The position numbers and the translations under genes were made by a program. The notes beneath the pieces are model-generated. The model made no database searches, was not told the DNA's origin, and was given only the letters and a program-made list of their open reading frames with translations. 64,000 nt of DNA from Capnocytophaga leadbetteri (GTDB lineage: Bacteria; Bacteroidota; Bacteroidia; Flavobacteriales; Flavobacteriaceae). Where the stretch lies: NCBI RefSeq assembly GCF_003054025.1, contig NZ_QBKG01000007.1, forward strand, positions 62,001 through 126,000. The letters are read 5' to 3'. This document shows positions 1 to 8,866 of the stretch, in pieces. Numbering within the stretch: position 1 is the stretch's first letter; every line of letters begins with the position of its first letter.

Positions 1-2
1 AA

Positions 3-1121
3 GAAAAATATAAGGTAGAATACAGTAGCTTATATGCTTGGGATGCTAAAAATTCATTAGAACATCCTACTGATATTTCTCCTAAGTCTAATTATGCTAA
101 TACGTTAAAGTTTGCTACAACTTTTATAAAAAACTTGAGCTTAGAAGTACAATATGCGCTTTCTATCATTCAGGAAAAGACCCCTCTTAGAGCTGAGGAT
201 AATTCATTAGACTATTTGCTTTCCACCTCCAAAAGTAGGGCTTTTGATGCTCATTTAAACTATCTGATAGGAAAAGCAAATGTAGGAATTGTATACGAGA
301 ATATCGATCCTACTTATCGTACTTTTGGAGCTATGTATTTCAATAATGATTTGGAGAATATCTCTCTTACCTTTGCCCGTCCGTTTTTCAAAGACAGAGT
401 GAGTATTACCACACAATTAGGATACCAACGCGACAATTTAAAAGAACAGAAAAATCAAACAGCTGTGAGATTAGTAGGAAGTGCTAATGTAAACGCAAAG
501 ATTTCAGAAAAACTAAACGTATCAGGTTCATACTCTAATTTTACATCCACTACTAACCGTCGTTTAAACGAGTTCGATTATATCAACAACCCGAATATGA
601 ATCCTGCCGATACACTTACTTATCGTCAGCTTTCTCAAAACGGAAATGTGAATATGAATTATGTTTTTGGAAAAGATAAAAATCAGAATGTTAATTTCAA
701 CTATTCTATTGCAGGACAAGCCAATGAACAAGGAGGTATTATAGGTAGAGGGCAAGCTAGTTTAGTGCAAAATTATAATGCAGCTCATACCATTAGCTTT
801 TCTTCTCTGCAAATGAATGTGAATACCTCTGCTAACTACACTCAAAATAAAGTGGGTAGAGATAGTACCAATTTTTATGGAGGAAGTGTTACAGTAGCCA
901 AAAAGTTTTTCGAAAATAAACTTAATACAAGTTTAGGAACTCTTTATAATCGAACGAATGATTCCTTAGGGAATAGTGTTTTAGGAATCAAGTGCAATGT
1001 ATCGTATGTACTGCTTGAAAAGCACAATTTTTCATTTTATGGAATGCAGATGTTTAGAAGTTCTCAGCAAAAATCAGCTGAAGATATAACACTAAATGTA
1101 AATTATAGTTATAGTTTTTAA
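3..1121 (+). CDS. outer-membrane beta-barrel protein, C-terminal part (5' end outside window)
   Basis: The reading frame is open from the first bases of the window, so the true start lies upstream; the TTG at 135 is internal and not a likely start. About 370 residues are visible. They consist of alternating hydrophobic and polar stretches rich in Asn, Ser, Thr and aromatic residues, and the protein ends in Tyr-Ser-Tyr-Ser-Phe. A terminal aromatic residue after amphipathic strands is typical of outer-membrane beta-barrels. The next gene starts 30 bases downstream on the same strand, so the two are probably co-transcribed. No plug domain or TonB box can be seen because the N-terminus is missing. 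The specific family is not recognised. Confidence 0.6.
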   Translation, partial: EKYKVEYSSLYAWDAKNSLEHPTDISPKSNYANTLKFATTFIKNLSLEVQYALSIIQEKTPLRAEDNSLDYLLSTSKSRAFDAHLNYLIGKANVGIVYENIDPTYRTFGAMYFNNDLENISLTFARPFFKDRVSITTQLGYQRDNLKEQKNQTAVRLVGSANVNAKISEKLNVSGSYSNFTSTTNRRLNEFDYINNPNMNPADTLTYRQLSQNGNVNMNYVFGKDKNQNVNFNYSIAGQANEQGGIIGRGQASLVQNYNAAHTISFSSLQMNVNTSANYTQNKVGRDSTNFYGGSVTVAKKFFENKLNTSLGTLYNRTNDSLGNSVLGIKCNVSYVLLEKHNFSFYGMQMFRSSQQKSAEDITLNVNYSYSF

Positions 1122-1151
1122 AATGGTTTCACCTTAAAAAAATAGAATACA

Positions 1152-4100
1152 ATGCGAAATATATTTTCATCTATATCTTTTGTTTTTTTTAGTCTATGGT
1201 GTTCTTTACTCTTGGGGCAGAATACTAATAACAATGACCTTACCCCTGAGAATGCTGCTCAACAAATGCAGAAAATAGAAAGGAAAGGATTGTGGGTAGA
1301 TAATTTATCTTCTCAAAATATTACCTCTCTACCTATTGGTATAAAAACTCGTAAGGGAGGTGATAATGCTACCTACTCAATAGGGATTATAAAGGCAGAA
1401 CTACATTCTGACTATACTGAATTACAGGTATTTGCTAAAGTAGATATTCCTCAAAAAGGAGAGGATGGTCGTCCTATTTCTTTATTTTTTGGAGCAAACA
1501 ATGTCAAACTTTCTCACAGTGGAGGTATCATAGGAGATGCCAAATTAGCTTTGCTCGGCGACATAGCTATTCCTATCCATAAAGATGCTTGGCAACTTAC
1601 TCTTTACGGAGGTTTTAATAAAGAAACAGGACAAAGTGAAGATTTAACTTATGCAATAATAGACTGTGATGGGTTTAAAGAGTTTCACCTATCAGGAGCC
1701 GTTGAGTTCTCAAGAGAGCTCATTCTCCCTATAGAAAATGGAATAGTGAATGAAGCTAAACAAACCGTAGCAGTAACTTTGTCTAATGGACGTGTTATAG
1801 AAGCTCCTAACAGAGTAAGAGGTGATTTTAGTATTACAGCATCTGCTTGGAATGACTTGATAATGAATGTATCTCTCTCTCCTTTTGTATTGGCTAAAAA
1901 ACAGAATGGAACAGACTACAATGGCAATTTTCAGTTTTTAGTCTCAAAAGCTGTACTTGATGTAAGTGATATAAAAAATGACCCTTCTGTTGTTTTTCCT
2001 AATGTGTACAACACCAAAGGTTTGTTATTTCCAGCACAAGAGAGTTGGAAAGGAGTGTATATTGATAATTTTTCAATAGGACTTCCTTCTGAATTTAAAA
2101 CAAAATCAACAGCTGAAAGTGGAAAGCGTATTGAATTTTCAGCTAAAGGTCTTATCATTGATAAGTTTGGTGTTTCAGGGGTCTTTTCTGGAGATAATAT
2201 ATTCCCCTTGAAAGAAGGTATTACTGATAAAAATAATGCTTGGGCATATTCATTAGACCATATTGAGATACAAATAGAAACAGGTGAGTTTGTAAAAGCT
2301 AATTTTAATGGAAAAATACTGCTCCCTATTACCAATGCTTCTGAAAACAAAAATATAGAGCAATTGGGCTTGCAATACAATGGGTTGATTTCAGAGGAAA
2401 AATATAGTTTAAATGTAATAACAACTGATGAGATACAATTTGACCTTTGGCAAGCTAAAGCCTCTCTTTATAAAAATAGTTCCATAGAGTTCAAAGTAGA
2501 AAATAATCATTTTATTCCTAAAGCTGTTTTACACGGTAATATGAACTTTGCTGCCAACAAAACAGTACAAAAAGAAACACAAGAAAATCAGCAGGCAAAT
2601 AATATTGTAGATTTTAAAGGAATTACTTTTGAAAACTTGAAATTGCAAACCATTTCTCCTATGATTTCAGTAGGAAGTATGGGGTATAAAAATGATGCTT
2701 CTTTTAGTAATTTTCCCGTAAGTATCAAAGGTATAGAAGTGAGAACTTTAGATAATAGAGCGGATGTGTATTTTGATGTAGCACTAAACCTAATGGATAA
2801 AAGTGAACTTTCTGCTCGAGCTAATATTGGTATTTTAGGAGAGCTAACTTCAGAAAATCATACCTACAACTATAAATTCAAAGGCTTAGACCTTTCAGCT
2901 ATAGCTATAAAAGGTTCTTTTTGTGGATTTTCTATGGATGGTCAGCTTGATTTACTCGAAAATCACCCTATATATGGTAACGGATTTAATGCCGATTTAA
3001 AAGTAGAAATCAAAGGGGCTTGTGAGGTAAAAGCTAAAGCTATTTTCGGAAAAAAAGAATTTAGATATTGGTATTTTGATGCTAGTGCTAAGATTTCAAC
3101 AGGCTATTTTATCAATGGCTTTGGAGGCGGTGCTTATTACAATATGAAACGAAATGCACTCGCTGCCCCTACTGAATTTTCTCCCTCAGGACTTACGTAT
3201 GAACCTTATCAAGAAGGAGGATTAGGACTAAAAGCATTAGTGAGTTTTGCAATAGGTTCAGACAAGGCTTTCAATGGAGAAGCTGCTTTTGAAATGTTAT
3301 TCAACAAAAATGGAGGATTAGATTTTTCTGCTATTTATGGAAAAGGAAATATTTTGGCTAATATTCCAGGAATGGAAAACATACAGAATTTAGTTTCAAA
3401 AGTATCAAAGAGTTTAGAAAATAAAGCAGCCTTCTTAGGTTTAGAAACTAATAATGAAAAACGCAGTAGTTTTGAAAAACGCTTCTTACCCCTTGCTGAA
3501 AAAGCAATACCTACTACTGCTGATAATAAGGCTACTATTCAATTTAAGACAGCTATTCAGTTTGATATAGCCAATCAAACTACGCACGGTACTCTTGATG
3601 TGTATATCAATGCTGGGTTCATATCAGGTGTAGGTGAAGGAGGTAGAGCAGGATGGGCTGTTTTTCATAAAGACCCTAATGATTGGTATTTACACATTGG
3701 TACACCTGATGATAGAATAGGTATAAAAATGGGGGTAGCAGGTGTTTCGCTTAGAACGACTTCTTATCTTATGACAGGTACAAAATTACCTGCTTCTCCA
3801 CCGCCTCCTGCCAATGTAGCAAGTATTTTAGGAGTAGAAGCACAGGAACTCAATTATATGCGGGATGAAAATGCATTAGCTAATGCAGGAGGTTTTGCCT
3901 TTGGTTCAGATTTAAGTATAGATACTGGTGATTTATCATTCCTAATTTTCTATGCTAATTTCAAAGCAGGTGTTGGATATGATATAATGCTTAAGAATTA
4001 TGGAGAAGCAGCGTGTAGAAATACAGGGGAACAGGTAGGTATAGATGGTTGGTATGCTAACGGACAATCTTATGCCTATTTGCAAGGTGAATTAGGAGTG

Positions 4101-5756
4101 CGTGTAAAATTGCTTTTTGTTAATATGAGAGTCCCTATCATTTCAGCTGGAGCAGCTGTATTAATGCAAGCTAAATTGCCTAATCCTGTATGGTTGCGAG
4201 GTTATGTAGGAGGTGAAATGAATGTATTAGGAGGACTTATCAAAGGAAAATTCAATTTCAAAGTAACTATAGGTGAACAATGTGACTTCGGGGGAGCAGC
4301 TGGTGCTTTTGAAGGAATGAAGCTCATCGCCGATGTATCTCCTAAAAATAATAGTAATGATGTAGATGTATTTGCTGTACCTCAGGCTACATTTTCAATG
4401 AAAGTAAATGAACCTTTTGAAATTCCAGAAGATAATGGAAAAAGTACTTATAGAGTAGTACTTGAAAAATTTAATGTCCTTGATGATAAAAATCAACAAG
4501 TTAAAGGTAGATTAGAGTGGTCACACTTAAAAGATAGAGCTAACTTTATTCCTGAAGATATTTTACCTCCTCAAAAGAAATTTAAAGTGCAAGTAGAAGT
4601 TAGCTTCCAAAAACAAGAGGGAGGTATATTCAGACCTATCACCCAAAACGGACAAGTAGCTAAAGAACTTGAAGAACGCACATTTACAACAGGTACAGCT
4701 CCTAATTATATTCCATTACAAAATATAGAATATGCTTACCCCGTAGTATCACAAAAATTTTTCTTAAAAGATGAGTTTGAACAAGGGTATGTAAAACTTA
4801 AACAAGGACAAGACTATCTATTTGAAGGTAATCAATGGGAAAATGGAGTGAAAATTATAGATAATCAAACTCATAAAGCACAAGAGGTGGCATTTGTTTA
4901 TAACAATGATGCTAATGAGATTACTTTCGCTATGCCTAAAATACAAACAAAGTCAGCTTATAAAGTTAGCTTTTTCAGTAAACTTGTAAAAACTAATGCA
5001 AAAGATGAGAAGAGAGAAGTTACTGAAAATGTAAAGAGAACTCAGGAAGAGGGTAATGATTATGAGGTTTTACAAAAACAAGCTCAATCATTAAGTAAAG
5101 ATGGCGAAATAGAACGATTAGCGTATGATTTTAGTACTAGTAAGTATAAAACGTTTAATGAAAAAATAAAAGCTATCAAAGTTTCTTATTACAACTTTAT
5201 TATACATTACTCTGATGTAATTTCTCTTGCTAATAACCTTCAAAAATCAGAACCTTTTGAAGTAGTAGACCTTGTAGGTAATGAGTACTCTAAGAAAAAA
5301 CCTCTAATTGCAGTAGAAGCTACTTTACAGGATGCTTATTTTAAACAATACATAAATCCTACTTTGTATAGCCAATTACCAATTGCTGGAAAATATCAAT
5401 TAAGAAGAGATACAAAAGAGTGGGGACAAATACCCTCAAAGGCAATTTCTATTGATAATCATTACCTAACTAGTGTACAAAATGAAATTTTCTCGCAAGG
5501 AGTAGATAATTACTTTCCATATCAATATGATTTAGCATTGGCTTATAAGATGGATTTTGTAGATATTATCAATCAAATTTCTAATGATGTAAGCAAAGGA
5601 ATGATATCTTTCTCAAGCCCTGCCCATCAATTTCTAAAAAATACTTTTACACCTATGAGAAAAGGTGATTATTATATCAAGCTTACATATACCTTACCAG
5701 GTGATAAAAAATCATCAGAAGCATTACAGATGTTTAAAAATCCTATTGATGATTAG
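1152..5756 (+). CDS. very large exported protein of unknown function (1534 aa)
   Basis: The product begins with a signal peptide: basic MRN, a hydrophobic stretch to about residue 20, then LLLGQ. The rest is a long beta-rich protein with many Gly-rich amphipathic segments. About residues 640-960 hold several GGGAYY- or GVGEGG-like stretches, and a C-terminal part after about residue 1080 looks like mixed beta-domain and helical sequence. No T9SS C-terminal sorting domain is evident at the end. It follows the beta-barrel gene by 30 bases and ends at a strong hairpin. The function is not recognised. A cell-surface or periplasmic role, possibly with the neighbouring barrel and the PorV-like protein, is inference from location only. 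Confidence 0.6.
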   Translation: MRNIFSSISFVFFSLWCSLLLGQNTNNNDLTPENAAQQMQKIERKGLWVDNLSSQNITSLPIGIKTRKGGDNATYSIGIIKAELHSDYTELQVFAKVDIPQKGEDGRPISLFFGANNVKLSHSGGIIGDAKLALLGDIAIPIHKDAWQLTLYGGFNKETGQSEDLTYAIIDCDGFKEFHLSGAVEFSRELILPIENGIVNEAKQTVAVTLSNGRVIEAPNRVRGDFSITASAWNDLIMNVSLSPFVLAKKQNGTDYNGNFQFLVSKAVLDVSDIKNDPSVVFPNVYNTKGLLFPAQESWKGVYIDNFSIGLPSEFKTKSTAESGKRIEFSAKGLIIDKFGVSGVFSGDNIFPLKEGITDKNNAWAYSLDHIEIQIETGEFVKANFNGKILLPITNASENKNIEQLGLQYNGLISEEKYSLNVITTDEIQFDLWQAKASLYKNSSIEFKVENNHFIPKAVLHGNMNFAANKTVQKETQENQQANNIVDFKGITFENLKLQTISPMISVGSMGYKNDASFSNFPVSIKGIEVRTLDNRADVYFDVALNLMDKSELSARANIGILGELTSENHTYNYKFKGLDLSAIAIKGSFCGFSMDGQLDLLENHPIYGNGFNADLKVEIKGACEVKAKAIFGKKEFRYWYFDASAKISTGYFINGFGGGAYYNMKRNALAAPTEFSPSGLTYEPYQEGGLGLKALVSFAIGSDKAFNGEAAFEMLFNKNGGLDFSAIYGKGNILANIPGMENIQNLVSKVSKSLENKAAFLGLETNNEKRSSFEKRFLPLAEKAIPTTADNKATIQFKTAIQFDIANQTTHGTLDVYINAGFISGVGEGGRAGWAVFHKDPNDWYLHIGTPDDRIGIKMGVAGVSLRTTSYLMTGTKLPASPPPPANVASILGVEAQELNYMRDENALANAGGFAFGSDLSIDTGDLSFLIFYANFKAGVGYDIMLKNYGEAACRNTGEQVGIDGWYANGQSYAYLQGELGVRVKLLFVNMRVPIISAGAAVLMQAKLPNPVWLRGYVGGEMNVLGGLIKGKFNFKVTIGEQCDFGGAAGAFEGMKLIADVSPKNNSNDVDVFAVPQATFSMKVNEPFEIPEDNGKSTYRVVLEKFNVLDDKNQQVKGRLEWSHLKDRANFIPEDILPPQKKFKVQVEVSFQKQEGGIFRPITQNGQVAKELEERTFTTGTAPNYIPLQNIEYAYPVVSQKFFLKDEFEQGYVKLKQGQDYLFEGNQWENGVKIIDNQTHKAQEVAFVYNNDANEITFAMPKIQTKSAYKVSFFSKLVKTNAKDEKREVTENVKRTQEEGNDYEVLQKQAQSLSKDGEIERLAYDFSTSKYKTFNEKIKAIKVSYYNFIIHYSDVISLANNLQKSEPFEVVDLVGNEYSKKKPLIAVEATLQDAYFKQYINPTLYSQLPIAGKYQLRRDTKEWGQIPSKAISIDNHYLTSVQNEIFSQGVDNYFPYQYDLALAYKMDFVDIINQISNDVSKGMISFSSPAHQFLKNTFTPMRKGDYYIKLTYTLPGDKKSSEALQMFKNPIDD

Positions 5757-5774
5757 TATAACTCCTTTATTTTT

Positions 5775-5807
5775 ACAAAAACTCCTGTTATTTGCAGGAG
5801 TTTTTGT
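5775..5807. terminator. bidirectional terminator
   Basis: A perfect 13-bp stem (5775-5787 with 5795-5807) with a 7-nt loop and A/T-rich flanks. It sits 20 bases after the 1534-residue gene and before the end of the convergent PorV-like gene, so it can stop transcription from both sides. Confidence 0.85.
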
Positions 5808-5831
5808 AATATTATCAAAAGAGAAATGTAA

Positions 5832-6932
5832 TTAAAAAATGTACTGTAATGAAATTCTAAGAGAGTTACTCAAGGGATTAACCGTTGAAACAGTAGAAAA
5901 AAGGTAAGAAAAATCAAGTTGCCAATGTTGCATATTAAAGCCTGTGCCAATAGTAAAATATTTTTTATCCCCTTTGTTTTTATGCTGATAGAAATAGCCT
6001 GTACGCAAACACCAGTGTTGTAAATAGCTATATTCAAACCCTAAAGCCCAAGAAATTTCTCGCATCTCTTCGGAAAAACCATTGGGAGCATCTGTAAACG
6101 AAGTAAAAATACCCTCTAGAAAATCAGTCTTTTTATGTTTTTGTGTATCAGAAGGAACTAATAATTTATTGAGTTCTAAAAGTAAAGAAATATCATTCTC
6201 ATTATCTATAGATAGAGTATAACTTCCACTGATTTTAAAGTTTGTAGGTAGAAAAAACGATTGTCCTAAATCCTCATATTTTATTTTACTTCCTATATTT
6301 GAAATTTGAAATCCAAATAAGTAATTTCCCAAATAATTACCTATAAGATGTTTTTCAGAAGTATAGTAACCTGAAATATCAAAAGCTATCCCTTGTGCAG
6401 TAGATTTTTCTTCTGTAGGTAATCGCAAATTAGAATGCAGGTAACGAGCCGTAATTCCCATCGAATAATATTCGCTTAATTTCAGATTATAAGACAAGTC
6501 TAACAGCCATTCTGACGGTAAAAAACTGCCTAATCGGTATATCTCACTCCCGAAAAGTTGAGTCTGTTGGATTGCTCCTATGCTAAAATAACGAAAACTA
6601 CCTCCCCAAGCACTTCTGTTCCCCTTTCTATAATAACTCAAATTAGCTAGAAAAATATCACGTGATAACTTATTTAAGTAAGGTGTATAACTCATTCCTA
6701 TCCCTGATTTTGGCAGAGAGAAAACATATTTTGATGAATTCCAATATTGTGAGAAAATATCAGGAGAAGAAGCACCCCCTATATCTCCTCTGCCTGAGGC
6801 TATAGCATCAGGGCTTATGAGTAAAAAAGGAAATGCTGTAATAATAGGATGTTCTTTCTCTTGTGAAAAACTATTAAACCAGTTTAGTAAGATTATAAGC
6901 GCATAGAACTTTAAATGTTTTTTATACTTCAT
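5832..6932 (-). CDS. PorV-family outer-membrane protein (T9SS-type)
   Basis: This 366-residue protein has a signal peptide ending near FSQEKEH. It then carries the features I know from PorV/LptO: an N-terminal PFLLISPDA stretch, the RGDIGGASSPD segment, a YWNSSKYVFSLPKSGIGMSYTP-like region (broken here at Lys), and a barrel ending in Phe. PorV is an outer-membrane protein that shuttles cargo in the type IX secretion system. In Flavobacteriia the main porV normally sits beside porU. Here it faces a giant exported protein and no PorU is present, so I infer a PorV paralogue dedicated to a local substrate or complex. The family call is good; the exact partner is unknown. Confidence 0.75.
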   Translation of the reverse strand: MKYKKHLKFYALIILLNWFNSFSQEKEHPIITAFPFLLISPDAIASGRGDIGGASSPDIFSQYWNSSKYVFSLPKSGIGMSYTPYLNKLSRDIFLANLSYYRKGNRSAWGGSFRYFSIGAIQQTQLFGSEIYRLGSFLPSEWLLDLSYNLKLSEYYSMGITARYLHSNLRLPTEEKSTAQGIAFDISGYYTSEKHLIGNYLGNYLFGFQISNIGSKIKYEDLGQSFFLPTNFKISGSYTLSIDNENDISLLLELNKLLVPSDTQKHKKTDFLEGIFTSFTDAPNGFSEEMREISWALGFEYSYLQHWCLRTGYFYQHKNKGDKKYFTIGTGFNMQHWQLDFSYLFSTVSTVNPLSNSLRISLQYIF

Positions 6933-7380
6933 CGTTGATAAAAATATTTATCTTGCAAAATTACACTTTTTTGATATACCCTCTAATAGTTTTATTTAAA
7001 ATTGATAAAAGATATACTGTTTGCTTAGTGATTTTGAATAATGAAAAAACGTTTTCTTACAGGAAAAAAAAAAGAAAAAATAATTTATATCTTAGTTCCT
7101 TTTTTATTTCTATATTTGCAATTCAAATAGAAATGTATTTGTATTTTAGATTTAAAAGTATTTCAATTTAATTTCTAAAAATGTTATCTTAATACTTAAA
7201 TTTATTTAGGTAAATCAACAATAGATAGAGTATATAACCGAGTATTATAGCAACCTATGATTTCTATTTTATAAAAGCTGTAATATTAACAATTGGAATA
7301 TTGTAGTGCAATATTTTAGAAATAAAGTTTTTTTGTATAATAAGCAAAATAGAGGTGTAAGTTAGAAAATAACAATAAAT
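6933..7380. other. AT-rich intergenic region upstream of the recombinase
   Basis: About 450 bases, very AT-rich, between the divergent PorV-like and recombinase genes. The 78-codon open frame here is low-complexity Lys/Ile/Phe sequence and is not credible as a gene. A small inverted repeat (7297-7303 with 7309-7315) lies about 65 bases before the recombinase start. No clear TAnnTTTG promoter box was found for either gene. Confidence 0.5.
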
Positions 7381-8643
7381 ATGAAATCAAAATACCATTG
7401 TCAATTTCTGTTAGATAAAGAAAAAAACAAACCTGATGCCCGTGTACGTTATCGCATAAAGTGGCAAGGGAATATTATCGCTTTTAATATAGGGTATCGT
7501 GTAGATATAGATAAATGGAGCGAAGATACTCAACGATGTAAAGCTAATACAACACACGGAAAAAAGAAAGTTCCTGCCAATATAATTAATAGGAAGTTGC
7601 AACAATTTGAACAAGCCTGTGAAGATGCTATAAAATATTTTGAAGTACAAAATGTAATACCAACTAAAGAGGAGTTCCAATCTGTTTTTAATTCTAATGT
7701 TGGAAGGGAGAAAAAAGTAGTATTAGAAAAATCATTTTTTCAATATTATGATGATTTTATGGCTGAGGAAGGGACTTTTAATCAGTGGACAGCTGGCACC
7801 AAAAAGAAACTTCGCGTTATAAAAAAACATTTATTTAATTTTAACCCTAAACTTACGTTTGAAAAATTTACCGAAGAAAAATTAGTTGAATATCTTAGTT
7901 ATTTACAAGGAGAACTAAAATTTAAGAATGCTACTGTTACAAAAAATATATCCTTTGTGAAATGGTTTTTACGATGGAGTTATAAGAAAGGATATAATAC
8001 TAACACTTTCTTTGAGAGCTTTAAACCTAAGTTAAAAAACACTCAAAAAAAGATTATCTTCTTAACTCCTACAGAGTTTAAACATTTTAGAGAATATCAA
8101 ATCCCTCAGCAAAAGAAATACCTTGAAAGGGTGCGTGATGTATTCTTGTTTCAATGTTTTACAGGACTACGTTATTCAGATGTTGAAAACCTAAAGAAAA
8201 ATGATATAAAAGATGATTTTATAGAAGTGACTACACTGAAAACAAGTGATAGTTTAAAAATAGAATTAAATCAATATAGTAGGGCTATTTTAGATAAATA
8301 TAAAGACTATAAGGACTGCAAAGGAAGAGCTTTACCTGTCATTACTAATCAAAGAATGAATGAGTACCTAAAAGAACTAGCTGAACTAGCAGGTATTAAT
8401 GAATTAATTCGAGAGACCTATTATATAGGAAACGAACGCTTTGATGAAGTAACTCCTAAATATGCATTGATAGGTACGCATGCAGGAAGACGTACATTTA
8501 TCTGTAATGCACTTTCATTAGGTATACCACCTCAAGTAGTAATGAAATGGACAGGACATAGTGATTATAAAGCTATGAAACCCTATATTGATATAGCCGA
8601 TGAAACTAAAGCTAATGCAATGTCAAAATTTAATTTATTATAG
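7381..8643 (+). CDS. tyrosine recombinase / site-specific integrase
   Basis: This 420-residue protein is of the usual length for Bacteroidota integrases. It has an N-terminal arm-binding region (KPDARVRYRIKWQGN), a SAM-like core-binding domain (about 120-210), and a C-terminal catalytic domain. Catalytic residues visible are Arg in TGLRYSD, the His-x-x-Arg box in GTHAGRRTF, His in WTGHSDYK, and a C-terminal Tyr in KPYID. Enzymes of this family integrate, excise or invert DNA through a covalent phosphotyrosine. No other mobile-element gene lies nearby, so it is either a remnant of an island or a solitary recombinase. Hairpins sharing AGTCCC follow immediately and may include an attachment site (inference). 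Confidence 0.9.
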   Translation: MKSKYHCQFLLDKEKNKPDARVRYRIKWQGNIIAFNIGYRVDIDKWSEDTQRCKANTTHGKKKVPANIINRKLQQFEQACEDAIKYFEVQNVIPTKEEFQSVFNSNVGREKKVVLEKSFFQYYDDFMAEEGTFNQWTAGTKKKLRVIKKHLFNFNPKLTFEKFTEEKLVEYLSYLQGELKFKNATVTKNISFVKWFLRWSYKKGYNTNTFFESFKPKLKNTQKKIIFLTPTEFKHFREYQIPQQKKYLERVRDVFLFQCFTGLRYSDVENLKKNDIKDDFIEVTTLKTSDSLKIELNQYSRAILDKYKDYKDCKGRALPVITNQRMNEYLKELAELAGINELIRETYYIGNERFDEVTPKYALIGTHAGRRTFICNALSLGIPPQVVMKWTGHSDYKAMKPYIDIADETKANAMSKFNLL

Positions 8644-8687
8644 TATTTATTTTAGTCCCATATTAAAAAAGTAGGGACTAAAAATAC
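8643..8687. repeat. AGTCCC/GGGACT hairpin after the recombinase
   Basis: An imperfect stem pairs 8643-8659 with 8674-8687 around TTTAGTCCC and GGGACTAAA. It begins at the recombinase stop codon. It can act as a terminator, but its similarity to the second hairpin at 8811-8845 suggests a related repeated site. Confidence 0.6.
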
Positions 8688-8810
8688 TTGTGTTCATTGT
8701 TGTTTATTAATCTTTATTGATATTTTATTTTTTGTAACTTACTGAAAATTAGATATTTTGTATTTTATTAAACCTTATTGATATTGAGAACAAGTCCCAT
8801 CTTCTCCACA

Positions 8811-8845
8811 AATAAGGGACTAAATATTGCATTTAGTCCCTTATT
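8811..8845. terminator. strong hairpin, probable bidirectional terminator
   Basis: A perfect 15-bp stem (8811-8825 with 8831-8845) with a 5-nt loop, followed by a T-rich tract on the + strand. It lies between the convergent recombinase and glycosyltransferase genes. It carries the same GGGACTAAA / TTTAGTCCC core as the hairpin at 8643-8687, and a further single AGTCCC lies at 8793-8798. Confidence 0.75.
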
Positions 8846-8866
8846 TTTATACTATAAATCTTGCTA

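Noticed and set aside
1152-5756. Large protein as a T9SS cargo
   Set aside because: The last 80 residues lack the conserved beta-sandwich sorting-domain pattern, so only export by the signal peptide is claimed.
6935-7171. 78-residue frame in the AT-rich gap after the PorV-like gene start
   Set aside because: Composition follows the AT-rich DNA, has no promoter or motif, and ends in an unstructured Lys-rich stretch.
8643-8845. Transposon terminal repeats around the AGTCCC hairpins
   Set aside because: No transposase or paired distant copy was found; the structures fit terminators or a recombinase site better.
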